From: Paraburkholderia xenovorans LB400
GTDB taxonomy: Bacteria > Pseudomonadota > Gammaproteobacteria > Burkholderiales > Burkholderiaceae
Assembly (NCBI RefSeq): GCF_000013645.1
Contig: NC_007951.1
Location: forward strand, 868,001 to 932,000
DNA: 64,000 nucleotides
Direction: 5' to 3'
This document shows, piece by piece, positions 55,594-64,000 of the stretch. The translations under genes were made by a program, and so were the position numbers. Below the pieces are notes generated by a model. That model was not told the origin of the DNA. It was given only the letters and a program-made list of their open reading frames with translations, and made no database searches. The stretch's first letter is position 1; the number at the start of each line of letters is the position of its first letter.

Positions 55594-57267
55594 TTAGCCC
55601 GTCACGGCGCCCTTATTGGCCGGCAGAGCCAATGCGGAGTACTTCGCCAGCACGCCGCGTGTGTAGCGCGGCTTCGGCTGCTGCCATGCGGCACGGCGTC
55701 GCTCCAGTTCGGCGTCGTCGATATTCAGTTGCAGCAGCAGCTTGTGCGCGTCGATGGTGATCGAGTCGCCTTCCTGCACGAACGCGATCGTGCCGCCCAC
55801 GAAGGCTTCCGGCGCGACGTGCCCGACCACCATGCCCCACGTGCCACCCGAGAAGCGCCCGTCGGTGATGAGCCCCACGCTCTCGCCGAGTCCCTTGCCG
55901 ATGATCGCCGAGGTCGGCGCGAGCATCTCCGGCATGCCGGGGCCGCCCTTCGGGCCGAGATAGCGCAGCACCACCACGTCGCCCGCGACGATCCTGTCGG
56001 CCAGAATCGCTTCCAGCGCGCTTTGCTCGTCGTCGAACACGCGCGCCGGGCCGGTGATCACGGGATTCTTCAGGCCGGTGATCTTGGCGACCGCGCCGTC
56101 CACGGCCAGGTTGCCCTTGAGGATCGCGAGATGGCCTTCCTTGTACAGCGCCTGCTCGATCGGGAAAATCACCTGCTGATCGGCGCGCGGCCTGGCCGGC
56201 ACGTCCTTCAACTCTTCCGCGAGGGTTCGGCCGGTGATCGTGATGCAATCGCCGTGCAACAGACCTGCGTCGAGCAGGATCTTCATGACTTGCGGAATGC
56301 CGCCGGCCTTGTGCAGATCGGTCGCCACGAACTGGCCCGACGGCTTCAGGTTGCAGATCACCGGCACCTTCTTGCGCATGCGCTCGAAGTCCTCGATGCT
56401 CCACTCCACTTCGGCCGCATGCGCGATGGCGAGAAAGTGCAGCACGGCATTGGTCGAGCCGCCGGTGGCCATGATCACGGCCACGGCGTTTTCGATCGAC
56501 TTGCGGGTCACGATGTCGCGCGGCTTGAGATCCTGCTTGACCGCTTCGACCAGCACGCGTGCCGATTCGGCGGCCGAGTCGACTTTTTCCTGATCCGGAT
56601 TGGCCATTGTGGACGAATACAGCAGCGACATGCCGAGCGCTTCGAACGACGAGCTCATGGTGTTGGCGGTGTACATGCCGCCGCACGACCCGGTGGATGG
56701 GCACGCGTTCTGTTCGACCCCTTCGAAATCTTCCTGCGACATCCGGCCGGCGGTGAATTCGCCCACGGCCTCGAACGACGACACGATGGTCAGGTCGGTG
56801 CCCTTCCAGTTGCCCGGACGAATCGTCCCGCCATACACGTAGATGCTCGGCACGTTGGTGCGCAGCATGCCGATCATGCCGCCCGGCATGTTCTTGTCGC
56901 AGCCGCCGATCACGACCACGCCGTCCATCCACTGGCCTTGCACGCAGGTCTCGATGCAGTCGGAAATCACTTCGCGCGACACCAGCGAGTACTTCATGCC
57001 CTCGGTGCCCATCGACATGCCGTCCGAGATCGTCGGCGTGCCGAAGATCTGTGGGTTCGCGTCGGCGCCTTTGATCGCGGCGACCGCGGCATCGGCGAGA
57101 CGCTGCAGGCCCGCGTTGCACGGCGTGATGGTCGAGTGACCGTTGGCGATGCCGATCATCGGCTTGTCGAAGTCGGCTTTTTCGTAGCCGAGCGCGTAGT
57201 ACATCGAGCGATTCGGCGAACGCGCTACACCTTGCGTGATGTTCTTCGAACGACGGTTGTATGGCAT
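55594..57267 (-). CDS. ilvD: Dihydroxy-acid dehydratase
   Basis: 557 residues from ATG 57267 ([11 protein letters not shown]), with GGAGC 5 bp upstream; a longer in-frame extension crosses the divergent promoter and is not family-like. Cluster cysteines lie in [18 protein letters not shown] and [30 protein letters not shown] is the C-terminal signature. It converts dihydroxy acids to 2-keto acids in valine/isoleucine synthesis. It is divergent from a LysR gene, which may regulate it. Confidence 0.93.
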   Translation of the reverse strand: MPYNRRSKNITQGVARSPNRSMYYALGYEKADFDKPMIGIANGHSTITPCNAGLQRLADAAVAAIKGADANPQIFGTPTISDGMSMGTEGMKYSLVSREVISDCIETCVQGQWMDGVVVIGGCDKNMPGGMIGMLRTNVPSIYVYGGTIRPGNWKGTDLTIVSSFEAVGEFTAGRMSQEDFEGVEQNACPSTGSCGGMYTANTMSSSFEALGMSLLYSSTMANPDQEKVDSAAESARVLVEAVKQDLKPRDIVTRKSIENAVAVIMATGGSTNAVLHFLAIAHAAEVEWSIEDFERMRKKVPVICNLKPSGQFVATDLHKAGGIPQVMKILLDAGLLHGDCITITGRTLAEELKDVPARPRADQQVIFPIEQALYKEGHLAILKGNLAVDGAVAKITGLKNPVITGPARVFDDEQSALEAILADRIVAGDVVVLRYLGPKGGPGMPEMLAPTSAIIGKGLGESVGLITDGRFSGGTWGMVVGHVAPEAFVGGTIAFVQEGDSITIDAHKLLLQLNIDDAELERRRAAWQQPKPRYTRGVLAKYSALALPANKGAVTG

Positions 57268-57441
57268 GGGAGCTCCAGTCTGTTCTGTTTTGGTCCGCGC
57301 TGCGGGTCCTGCCGTGCCGGCGTGGGTGGCCTGGCCGCATCCGTTCAGTGTAGTTCCGGCGCGCCGCGCAAGGATGCGGTTTTGCAATGAGCGTGTCCAG
57401 TATATTATTCGTGCTTCATTAGGTCGCAAAACGTATTACCC

Positions 57442-58428
57442 ATGCTGCCAGCCATCCCTGACCTGCGCCAGTTGCGCTATTTCGTCACCGTCGCCGAAGA
57501 AAAGCACTTCGGCCGCGCCGCCGTGCGCCTTTCGATGACGCAGCCGCCGCTCTCGCAAGCCATTCGGGCGCTGGAGGAGACGCTCGGCGTCGCGCTGTTC
57601 GCGCGCACCAAGCGCTCGGTCGAGCTGACGCCGGTGGGCGCCGATCTGTTGCCGGAGGTGCAGCGTCTGCTGGCGAGCGCCGAAGGGCTGCGGCCGCTCG
57701 CGCAGAGCCTCGCGCGCGGCGAGGCGGGCGTGCTGTCGCTGGCTTTTGTTTCGACGGCGGACTATGGCCTGCTGCCGCTGTTGCTGCGCGATTTCGGCGT
57801 GCGCCATCCGCGCGTGCGGCTGGAGTTGACCGAAGCCACCAGCGACGTGCAGGTGGACGAACTGGTGGCCGGGCGCATCGACGCGGGCCTCGTGATCGCG
57901 CCGCTGCCGTCGCGCCATGCCGCGCAGTTGTCGTGGTTGCCCATCGCGCGCGAACCGCTGGTGATCGCCATGTCGACGGAGATGGCGGCGCGCGTGGCGA
58001 GCGCTAGCGGCAGCCGCGGCGACCCGGGCGCGGAATGGCTCGACACGCCGATCAGCCTGCGCGATGTCGCCGACGCACCGCTCGTGATCTTCCCAAGACG
58101 TCTGGCGCCAGGCTTTTATGACATCATTATGGATTGCTACGGCGTGGCGGGCCTCGCGCCGCGGATCGGCCAGGAAGCGATCCAGATGCAGACGATCGTG
58201 AGCCTCGTGTCGGCCGGCATGGGTGTCGCACTGGTGCCGCAATCGTTGCGTAATCTGCGCCGCACCGGCGTGGTGTACCGGCCGCTGTCCGAGTCGGTGC
58301 CCGCCATCGAGACGGGGCTGGTCTGGCGCACGGCGGAGGTGAGCCCGGTGCTGGCGGGCTTCATCGAGATCGTGCGCTCGCATGCCGCGACCGTCGAGGC
58401 GCCGCTATCCGCCGCGCCGCGCGTTTAG
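57442..58428 (+). CDS. LysR-family transcriptional regulator
   Basis: 328 residues. The N-terminal winged HTH contains FVTVAEEKHFGRAAVRL and MTQPPLSQAIRALEE. A LysR substrate-binding domain follows (LSLAFVSTADYGLLPLLL at about 94). It is read divergently from ilvD across a 174-bp spacer. The effector is unknown; similarity is to regulators of aromatic or branched-chain acid pathways in general form only. Confidence 0.9.
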   Translation: MLPAIPDLRQLRYFVTVAEEKHFGRAAVRLSMTQPPLSQAIRALEETLGVALFARTKRSVELTPVGADLLPEVQRLLASAEGLRPLAQSLARGEAGVLSLAFVSTADYGLLPLLLRDFGVRHPRVRLELTEATSDVQVDELVAGRIDAGLVIAPLPSRHAAQLSWLPIAREPLVIAMSTEMAARVASASGSRGDPGAEWLDTPISLRDVADAPLVIFPRRLAPGFYDIIMDCYGVAGLAPRIGQEAIQMQTIVSLVSAGMGVALVPQSLRNLRRTGVVYRPLSESVPAIETGLVWRTAEVSPVLAGFIEIVRSHAATVEAPLSAAPRV

Positions 58429-58556
58429 AAGCGTTCTCGCGAACGCATCGGCGCGAGGAGCGTCCAACGCATGCACCACAGGGTGCGGGCAGCGCCGCCC
58501 ACTATTACAAAACCCGGAAAACCCGCTTCTGAACCTGAACTGCCCATAACAACACG

Positions 58557-59462
58557 ATGCTCATTCACCCCAATTTCGACCCCGTTGCCATTCATCTGGG
58601 GCCGCTCGCCGTGCGCTGGTATGGACTGATGTACCTCGTCGCGTTTATCGCGGCGATTGTCGTCGGCCGGCTGCGGCTGCGTTTGCCGTATGTCGCCGCG
58701 CAAGGCTGGACCGCCAAAGATATCGACGACATGCTGTTTTACGGCGTGCTCGGCACGATCTTGGGCGGCCGGCTCGGCTACGTGCTGTTCTACAAGGCGA
58801 GCTTTTATTTCGCGCATCCGCTCGACATCTTCAAGGTGTGGGAAGGCGGCATGTCGTTTCACGGCGGCTTTCTCGGCGTGACGCTGGCGATGGTGCTGTT
58901 CGCGTATCAGCGCAAGCGCTCGTGGCTGCAGGTCACCGACTTCGTCGCGCCGATGGTGCCCACCGGCCTCGCGGCGGGGCGTCTGGGCAATTTCATCAAC
59001 GGCGAGTTGTGGGGCCGCGTGACCGATCCGAGCGCGCCGTGGGCCATGCTGTTTCCGGGCGCCGCGCCCGACGACGCCGCGTGGCTCGCCGCGCATCCGC
59101 AACTGGCCGCGCAATGGCATCTGAACGAAGTGTTCGCGCAATATCACATGCTGCCGCGCCATCCGTCGGAGTTGTATGAGATCGCGCTGGAAGGCGTCGC
59201 GTTGTTTTTCGTGCTGTTCTTCTTCTCCCGCAAACCGAAGCCGATGGGCGCGATTTCCGCCGTGTTTCTGATCGGCTACGGCCTCGCGCGCTTCACGGTC
59301 GAATTCGCGCGCGAGCCGGACGACTTCCTCGGCCTGCTGGCGATGGGACTGTCTATGGGCCAATGGTTATCGCTGCCGATGATCCTCGTCGGTATCGGCC
59401 TGCTGGTGTGGTCTTATCGACGCGCGCGCCGCGAACCGGCGCAAGCGGTCAGCGCGAGCTAA
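58557..59462 (+). CDS. lgt: Prolipoprotein diacylglyceryl transferase
   Basis: 301 residues with seven or so membrane helices. The Lgt signature [17 protein letters not shown] (about 142-158) includes the essential Arg and Asn. The conserved His region is SFHGGFLGV (about 102) and HPSELYE lies near 202. It transfers diacylglycerol from phosphatidylglycerol to the lipobox Cys, the modification predicted for the DUF3443 lipoproteins in this window. A bidirectional terminator follows. Confidence 0.94.
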   Translation: MLIHPNFDPVAIHLGPLAVRWYGLMYLVAFIAAIVVGRLRLRLPYVAAQGWTAKDIDDMLFYGVLGTILGGRLGYVLFYKASFYFAHPLDIFKVWEGGMSFHGGFLGVTLAMVLFAYQRKRSWLQVTDFVAPMVPTGLAAGRLGNFINGELWGRVTDPSAPWAMLFPGAAPDDAAWLAAHPQLAAQWHLNEVFAQYHMLPRHPSELYEIALEGVALFFVLFFFSRKPKPMGAISAVFLIGYGLARFTVEFAREPDDFLGLLAMGLSMGQWLSLPMILVGIGLLVWSYRRARREPAQAVSAS

Positions 59463-59501
59463 GCGCATCTGCTACGGTTTATCGTAGCGAGCGGTTAAAT
59501 G

Positions 59502-59531
59502 AAAAAAGCCACGGCGTGCCGTGGCTTTTTC
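59502..59531. terminator. Bidirectional Rho-independent terminator
   Basis: The stem GCCACGG/CCGTGGC around CGTG is flanked by A6 on the left and T5 on the right. It serves lgt on the plus strand and the SIMPL gene on the minus strand. Confidence 0.93.
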
Positions 59532-59574
59532 TATGGCTGCGTCGAAGCAGCGCATCTAGCGTGAGCGAACGGCG

Positions 59575-60306
59575 TTACTTCATCTGCACCGAACCCGACA
59601 CGTTCACGCTCACGGTCGACGTGCCGCCTTCGATCGGCACCGGCGCCGAAGCCTTCGCGTCGGCGCCCATAGCGCGCGCGCTCATCATCATCATGGGACG
59701 CGGCATCACGCCGTTGTGGCCGACATTGACCTCGCGAATCGAATAGCCGCTATAGCCAAAGGCCTGCGCGGACGAGGCGGCCTGCTCGCGGAACGACCTG
59801 ATCGCTTCGCCGGTGAGCTTCTGCTCGGCAGCGCGTTGTGCCTCAGGCGAGAGCGAGAATTGCACGTTGCCGACCTGCATGATCGATGCCATTTGACCCG
59901 CGAGCTTCGACACCGCGGCGAAGTCGTGCGATTCGAGCACGATCTCCGTGCGGCCGCGCCATGCGGAGATGCGCCCGTCACGGTCCGTTGACGGATAGAT
60001 CGAGAACGAGCCCGTGCGAGCCGTCACGCCGCTCACACCCTTGGCCTTTTGCAGCGCCGAATCGGCGCGCTGATTCAGTGTTGACGTGAGCGCCGACGGA
60101 TCGCTCGCCTCCTGCTCGTAGAACAGCGTGATATCGACCACATCTTGCGGGACTTCCGCGCTAGCCTGCGCGTTCAGCGACAGCACGCCGGCGGGCTGGT
60201 ATTGCGCGACGGCTTGCGCGCGGGCGACGGCCGGCGTCAGTGCAAGCGCGGCAGGCGCGGCGCATACGAGAGCGAAAGCGAGTGCACGTGCGGTGTTTTT
60301 CGTCAT
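59575..60306 (-). CDS. SIMPL (DUF541) domain periplasmic protein
   Basis: 243 residues with a signal peptide (about 1-30, ARA/QAVA). The SIMPL domain covers most of the rest (GVLSLNAQASAEVPQDVVDI; SGVTARTGSFSIYPST; AFGYSGYSIREVNVG). Such proteins (YggE-like) are periplasmic and linked to envelope or oxidative-stress tolerance, but their mechanism is not settled. Convergent with lgt. Confidence 0.88.
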   Translation of the reverse strand: MTKNTARALAFALVCAAPAALALTPAVARAQAVAQYQPAGVLSLNAQASAEVPQDVVDITLFYEQEASDPSALTSTLNQRADSALQKAKGVSGVTARTGSFSIYPSTDRDGRISAWRGRTEIVLESHDFAAVSKLAGQMASIMQVGNVQFSLSPEAQRAAEQKLTGEAIRSFREQAASSAQAFGYSGYSIREVNVGHNGVMPRPMMMMSARAMGADAKASAPVPIEGGTSTVSVNVSGSVQMK

Positions 60307-60509
60307 TGTTGGACTCCTTGCTTGAACAGGGTTTGTGCACGATTGAAGCAGGCGCCGTGCAATGGCACGGCGCTTGCGAGTCCGTTAGGCGGTTGTAACC
60401 TGAGCTTGGTTCCCCGGTTTGACGTTGCTTTGACGTTTGCGTCCGCGTGAATACGCGGCGCGCATCAACTATCACGCAACTCAACTATCACGCGAGTTAT
60501 CACGCAATC

Positions 60510-60884
60510 TCAGGCGAGCCGTTTGGTGATGAAGCGCCATTCGGCCTCGGTCACCGGCGTGATCGACAGGCGATTACCTTTGGCGAGCACGCGCATGTCC
60601 TTGAGTTCGTCATGCTCGCGCAGCGCGGCGAGCGGAATGAGCGGGATCTTCTTCCTGAACACCACGTCGACGAGCACCCAGCGCGGCGATTCCTGCGACG
60701 ACTTCGCGTCGTAGTACGGACTCTTCCTGTCGAACTGCGTGGGGTCCGGATACGCGGTGGACGATACTTCCGCAATGCCCGCAATACCGGGCTCGGGACA
60801 GCTCGAATGATAGAACAGCACGCCGTCGCCGACCTGCATCTGGTCACGCATGAAATTGCGCGCTTTTCCAGACAAGACGGGCAT
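60510..60884 (-). pseudogene. EVE-domain protein, N-terminally truncated
   Basis: 124 residues from ATG 60884. From ARNFMRDQMQVGDGVLFYHS to the end it is a normal EVE/PUA-like protein (PDPTQFDRKSPYYD; WVLVDVVFRKK; ITPVTEAEWRFI). Family members begin about 30-35 residues earlier with a strand like YWLMKSEP and a W-GVRNYQ segment. Here the sequence before ARNFMRD is unrelated (MPVLSGK), so the join is at about 60864. EVE domains bind modified bases in nucleic acids. The protein probably lacks part of the fold and may be non-functional. Confidence 0.75.
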
Positions 60885-61331
60885 GTTGTCAAAAGTCTGG
60901 AAGCTCGCGACGGTTTGGTTTGGCTTTTTCGCATTATTCCATAATGCGAAATATCGGCGCGTCGTGTTACAATGGTTGCATTATGCCTTCATTGCCTGCT
61001 GGAATCAGTCCAATAGCCAAGTATTCGTGTTGAAACGCGTCGTGAGTCCGAATTACTTGCGTTGCTCGCCCATGGGTATGAACCAGAGCATAGTGCACTA
61101 CTGGCACCAGTCTAACGAGAAGATGGTTTGATTGATTCTGCGCCAAAGATAGACACCGGAACGACTCCTTGACGCTTATATCGGTCATTGCTGTCGGAAC
61201 CGGAACGCGCCGAAACTCCGCCGCTGCTGTGTGAGCGTCAGAGTCATGTAGCCAGCTTCATTGCCATTGGCCTAGCGGCTCCTTGAACTGCGACCAACGT
61301 ATTCAAGGTTTTCCAACGCCGGTTAAGAGAA
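60885..61331. other. Intergenic stretch at a genome breakpoint
   Basis: About 450 bases of lower GC, with no gene I can support. A plus-strand frame from 60850 to 61131 has no ribosome site and begins inside the EVE gene. It contains the 11-bp inverted repeat at 60927-60951, probably a regulator site left from another locus. Confidence 0.45.
60927..60951. promoter_or_regulatory. 11-bp inverted repeat, possible regulator site
   Basis: Arms TTTCGCATTAT (60927-60937) and ATAATGCGAAA (60941-60951) with a 3-bp spacer. The form suits a dimeric repressor such as IclR or GntR types. No regulator or target gene remains next to it. Confidence 0.5.
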
Positions 61332-62327
61332 CTACCCGATTGGTTGCCATTCCCCATTGAGAAACACTGCATAGGTCAGGCGGGCGTCAGGATGTTGACG
61401 GCCTTCCTTCGGTAGCTCCATCACGCCGCATTCAAAGCCGCCGAACGAGCAGTTGGCAGCACATGCGTTGCCGATCAGGGCCTCCAGCCGATCGATAAGT
61501 GTCGCGGTGCATTGCTTCATGAACGCGACGAGGTCTATCTCGCCTTGCGGATATTCGGCGCTGACTAGTTCGATTGTCGGTGAATAGACCTGGCCGTCGA
61601 GCTTCATCGCGAAGTCTTTCCAGACGACTTTCTGGCCGGTCTTCGGATGCTCCCAAGCGTTGCGTAGCTCTCGCATAAAGGCCATCGCCAGGGTAAGTTC
61701 GTCGAACAGCGCACAGAATCCGTGGTCATCACCGTGCTTTTGGTGAATGGCAGTTTTCAGATTCGCCAGCAGCCCCTTCCCTTCAGCCGGCTTATAAATC
61801 GCCACAAGGAAATCGATCAACACCTGCCGGAGGTTGTTGGTCAGCCTTATATAAGTGTCAATGCTCGTACGCAAATCGGGCGTGTGAGGCAGCATTTGCC
61901 CTTTGTTGCCGCGGGGGATTCCGGCGGCGGCAATGCCTGAAATCTGTTCGGAAACCTTGTCGGTCAGGTCCTGCATCTCACAGAGGATCCCTGTCCCTCT
62001 AAGGATGATTTCCATCGCCGTTTCTTGCGCAACGGCATCTGTCATGAACTCGACGTTAAACAGCTTTTTTCCGGAAACGAGTATTTTCCCGACGATCGGA
62101 TTTTCAAAGCCGTAGGGAAGCGCCTTTTGATGAACATCGCGCACGTGGATGTTGGTTCGTTCAGGATCGATGCGATCGGCCAACTGCGTCAGGAAAATGC
62201 TATTGTCCTTCACAGCATAAAGGCCGTCCGGCGTCCCGAACATGAGCCGGATGGGCGTCTGGTCATCCGCATCTCCGACTTCGAAGACCTTCGCGCTGTC
62301 TCTGACCTGGTCAATTTTGCGTTTCAA
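61332..62327 (-). CDS. Hypothetical protein with HEPN-like RNAWEH motif
   Basis: 331 residues, no signal peptide or membrane segment. Residues about 130-240 look helical. MAFMRELRNAWEHPKTG contains RNAWEH, fitting the R-x4-6-H catalytic pattern of HEPN ribonucleases. HEPN proteins commonly act in defence and toxin systems. The N-terminal part (VFEVGDADDQTPIRLMFGTP) is unrecognised. The start overlaps the preceding frameshifted gene by 17 bp. GC content is lower than in the core genes. The HEPN call is a motif-level inference only. Confidence 0.6.
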   Translation of the reverse strand: MKRKIDQVRDSAKVFEVGDADDQTPIRLMFGTPDGLYAVKDNSIFLTQLADRIDPERTNIHVRDVHQKALPYGFENPIVGKILVSGKKLFNVEFMTDAVAQETAMEIILRGTGILCEMQDLTDKVSEQISGIAAAGIPRGNKGQMLPHTPDLRTSIDTYIRLTNNLRQVLIDFLVAIYKPAEGKGLLANLKTAIHQKHGDDHGFCALFDELTLAMAFMRELRNAWEHPKTGQKVVWKDFAMKLDGQVYSPTIELVSAEYPQGEIDLVAFMKQCTATLIDRLEALIGNACAANCSFGGFECGVMELPKEGRQHPDARLTYAVFLNGEWQPIG

Positions 62328-62842
62328 GGTTCAACGCCTTATCACTGTTCCGGGAATAACAGTAATATAAATTTTCACGATCGTTCCGCCAAGCCCGGTA
62401 ACTGATCGATGTTGTCGCGGCCTCGCCACGGCCAGCAGCATTGCGGCTTAACCGATCCACCATTCCCTCATTCTCACGCCCCATAACATCCTTTACGGGC
62501 GTAACCCACTGTATGAGGTAACCAGCAAGCAAGGCCTTGATATGACCATACCCCTTTGATAGCCTTGCCGAATTGCTCGAACTGCATATAGATTGGCCCG
62601 ACGATGTTCGACTTACCGAACTCCCAAAGTCCGTCACAGCGGACATTGTGGTCGCACGTATAGGTCTCGAACAATCGCTCGAAATGCGACGTGAGGCAGT
62701 CGATCATGCGTTGCAGGCTGCGCAGCGACTTGTCCCCTTCGGCACTGTCTTCACGTAGGGGATCGCTCGCGCTGAATTCCAGTCTTGAACGGCCGTTTTC
62801 AAGAAGACTGAATGCCCCTTCAGGTTGTCTCATGCCCATCAC
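62311..62842 (-). pseudogene. Hypothetical gene interrupted by a frameshift
   Basis: From ATG 62842 the frame codes about 97 residues to EQFGKAIKG. It then shifts: the downstream coding frame continues KGYGHIKALLAGYLIQWVTP to a stop at 62311. The switch point is a G4 run on the minus strand (C4 at 62551-62554); removing one base joins the halves into about 175-180 residues. The end of the second frame overlaps the start of the HEPN-like gene by 17 bp, as in an operon. No family recognised. Confidence 0.55.
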
Positions 62843-62966
62843 AAACTTGCTTGGTGCCTGTGCGTATGCCGTGCGGTGGCAGCGTTATTGCGCTCTGCGA
62901 GAAGTGCAACATTCGAAAAAATTCATGCGCGACGTTTTAGCAAGCGTCCGTTTCGCTTTAAATAGT

Positions 62967-63185
62967 TCAAATTGCGGCCAGCTCCTGCAGGTCGAAACCA
63001 CAAAAGTGCACCAGCACATCGACCGGTGACAGTTTCTGAACGCGATCCTCCACCTTCGAAATCGACCTCCCATCTATATCGGCGCTGCCGAGATTGGCAT
63101 TGACGCGTTTCCACGTCGGCGCGAGATTCGTTGGCACCAGCGCCCGTGTTCGCAGGACATCTCGCCCTAGGTTTCCATTTGGCGC
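62967..63185 (-). pseudogene. Possible gene remnant
   Basis: Between in-frame stops at 63186-63188 and 62967-62969 lies an open stretch of 72 codons with protein-like composition (ALVPTNLAPTWKRVNANLG; KVEDRVQKLSPVDVLVHFCG). It has no ATG or ribosome site, so at most it is the end of a decayed gene. No family recognised. Confidence 0.3.
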
Positions 63186-63188
63186 CTA

Positions 63189-63567
63189 TCAGGTTGCAGA
63201 CGCGGCATCCTGACCGCCGGACCGTTTTCGACAATAGAGAGCCACCGGATTCCCGGCATTGCTCAATTGGGACAGGTTATCAATGACCGCGTCTCCGAAC
63301 GCTTTACTCAAGCCAACGGCGAATGAGCCAGATTCCTACGTTAGATGTGCAGCGAAGCTGTCCCAAGACCTGCCTACGCAACGGCGCCGCTTACCGCAAA
63401 CGTATCGCCCGGCCGCGTAGACCTATAAAAAATCGCCTAAGAACACGCAAACATATAGCATTTGCGCCATTTTTTGGGTCGGTTCTACTTGCGATGAGTG
63501 GCGATTCTGTACTGGGTGCCACCGGAACGCAGCGCTCATAGCAATGAATTGGACAACGAGAGGGAAA
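63189..63567. other. Intergenic stretch upstream of binding-protein gene
   Basis: About 380 bases, low GC in the last half, no gene or repeat recognised. The promoter of the next gene is presumably here. Confidence 0.45.
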
Positions 63568-64000
63568 ATGAAAACGCTCAATCGAAGGGAGATTCTGGGC
63601 TGCAGCGCGGCGTTAGTGACGTCCGCGGTCTGCACGATGTCAGGAAGCGCTTTTGCACAGTCGGTCTCGACGCTTGATGTGATTCGCAAAGCGAAGGTGC
63701 TCAAGATTGGGGTAGTAGCCGATGGTGAGCCAAATTTCCACAAAGACCCCGGTACGGGGAAATGGAGCGGAATTTACATCGATTTCGCCAACAGTCTCGC
63801 GTCGTCGTTGAATGCGCAGTTTCAACTCTGCGAGACCACATGGGGCCATTTCCAGCGCCACTGTGCCCCCAAAGCACGGTTGCACGCTTTGAAGCGCATC
63901 ATTACCTCCTCCGAGCTGCCGAATCTAACTTCTGCCTTGTTCGGTAAGCCTCACGGGCTTGAAGGCGCGGCTGACACCTTCTCGTTTTTCAACAGTGCTG
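63568..64000 (+). CDS. Amino-acid-type ABC substrate-binding protein (SBP family 3), 5' part only
   Basis: The open frame runs from ATG 63568 (AGAGGG site 4 bp upstream) to the window edge, 144 codons. A Tat-like or Sec signal starts LNRREILGCSAAL and ends near AFAQS. Then VIRKAKVLKIGVVADGEPNF, GKWSGIYIDFANSLASSLNA and LCETTWG follow family 3 binding proteins closely. After TTWG (about residue 93) the translation (HFQRHCAPKARLHALKR) no longer resembles the family, where a strand like NAVLDLQ is expected. The gene may therefore be disrupted or fused at about 63846. Confidence 0.65.
   Translation, partial: MKTLNRREILGCSAALVTSAVCTMSGSAFAQSVSTLDVIRKAKVLKIGVVADGEPNFHKDPGTGKWSGIYIDFANSLASSLNAQFQLCETTWGHFQRHCAPKARLHALKRIITSSELPNLTSALFGKPHGLEGAADTFSFFNSA

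Noticed and set aside
60850..61131. A 93-codon plus-strand frame starting inside the EVE gene.
   Set aside because: No ribosome site, overlaps the EVE coding sequence on the other strand, and crosses the operator-like inverted repeat.

Overview
The window is high-GC proteobacterial DNA that most resembles a Paraburkholderia / Burkholderia sensu lato chromosome. The reasons are the paired DUF2844/DUF3443 genes, a DUF2486-type protein after holC, the order cysB-cysI-DUF934-cysH-cysD-cysN-cobA, and the lptF/lptG/cbiX block divergent from pepA-holC. This is recognition from sequence alone; no database was searched.

Layout. 1-4.0 kb: two tandem copies of a DUF2844-DUF3443 secreted protein/lipoprotein pair, the first cut by the window edge. 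4.2-5.3 kb: a rhodanese and a PIMT-family methyltransferase. 5.5-12.5 kb: a LacI-controlled sugar cluster with a perfect 22-bp operator, a ribose-type ABC transporter, a TIM-barrel isomerase/epimerase and a Gfo/Idh/MocA oxidoreductase. 12.5-15.3 kb: a small accessory patch with a Septu-like ATPase/HNH defence pair. 15.3-23.9 kb: a lone Leu/Ile/Val-type binding protein, then a CysB regulator divergent from the assimilatory sulfate reduction operon, ending in the siroheme methyltransferase cobA.

About 24.0-46.5 kb: a likely integrative element of about 22.5 kb that separates cobA from cbiX. It begins with a tyrosine recombinase and carries AlpA-like regulators, a RepA-type ATPase, coiled-coil proteins and an S49 peptidase. 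It also carries a structured RNA resembling C4 antisense RNA ahead of a small helical protein, and a contact-dependent-inhibition-type two-partner secretion locus (large TpsA exoprotein, putative immunity protein, TpsB). The TpsA gene has a one-base frameshift close to its 3' end. A 13-bp direct repeat, itself the core of a dispersed chromosomal repeat, lies at both ends and could be attL/attR. An intact IS481-family element sits just outside the right end. A second C4-like RNA plus helical-protein module, a heptamer tandem array and an intact dispersed hairpin repeat fill the space before cbiX.

49.2-60.9 kb: core genes (cbiX, lptG, lptF, pepA, holC, a DUF2486-like protein, cytochrome c, ilvD with a divergent LysR regulator, lgt, a SIMPL-domain protein). 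At about 60.86 kb an EVE-domain gene has lost its N-terminus, which marks a genome breakpoint. From there to 64 kb is lower-GC, decayed accessory DNA with a candidate HEPN protein, a frameshifted gene, a gene remnant and the start of an amino-acid-type binding protein.
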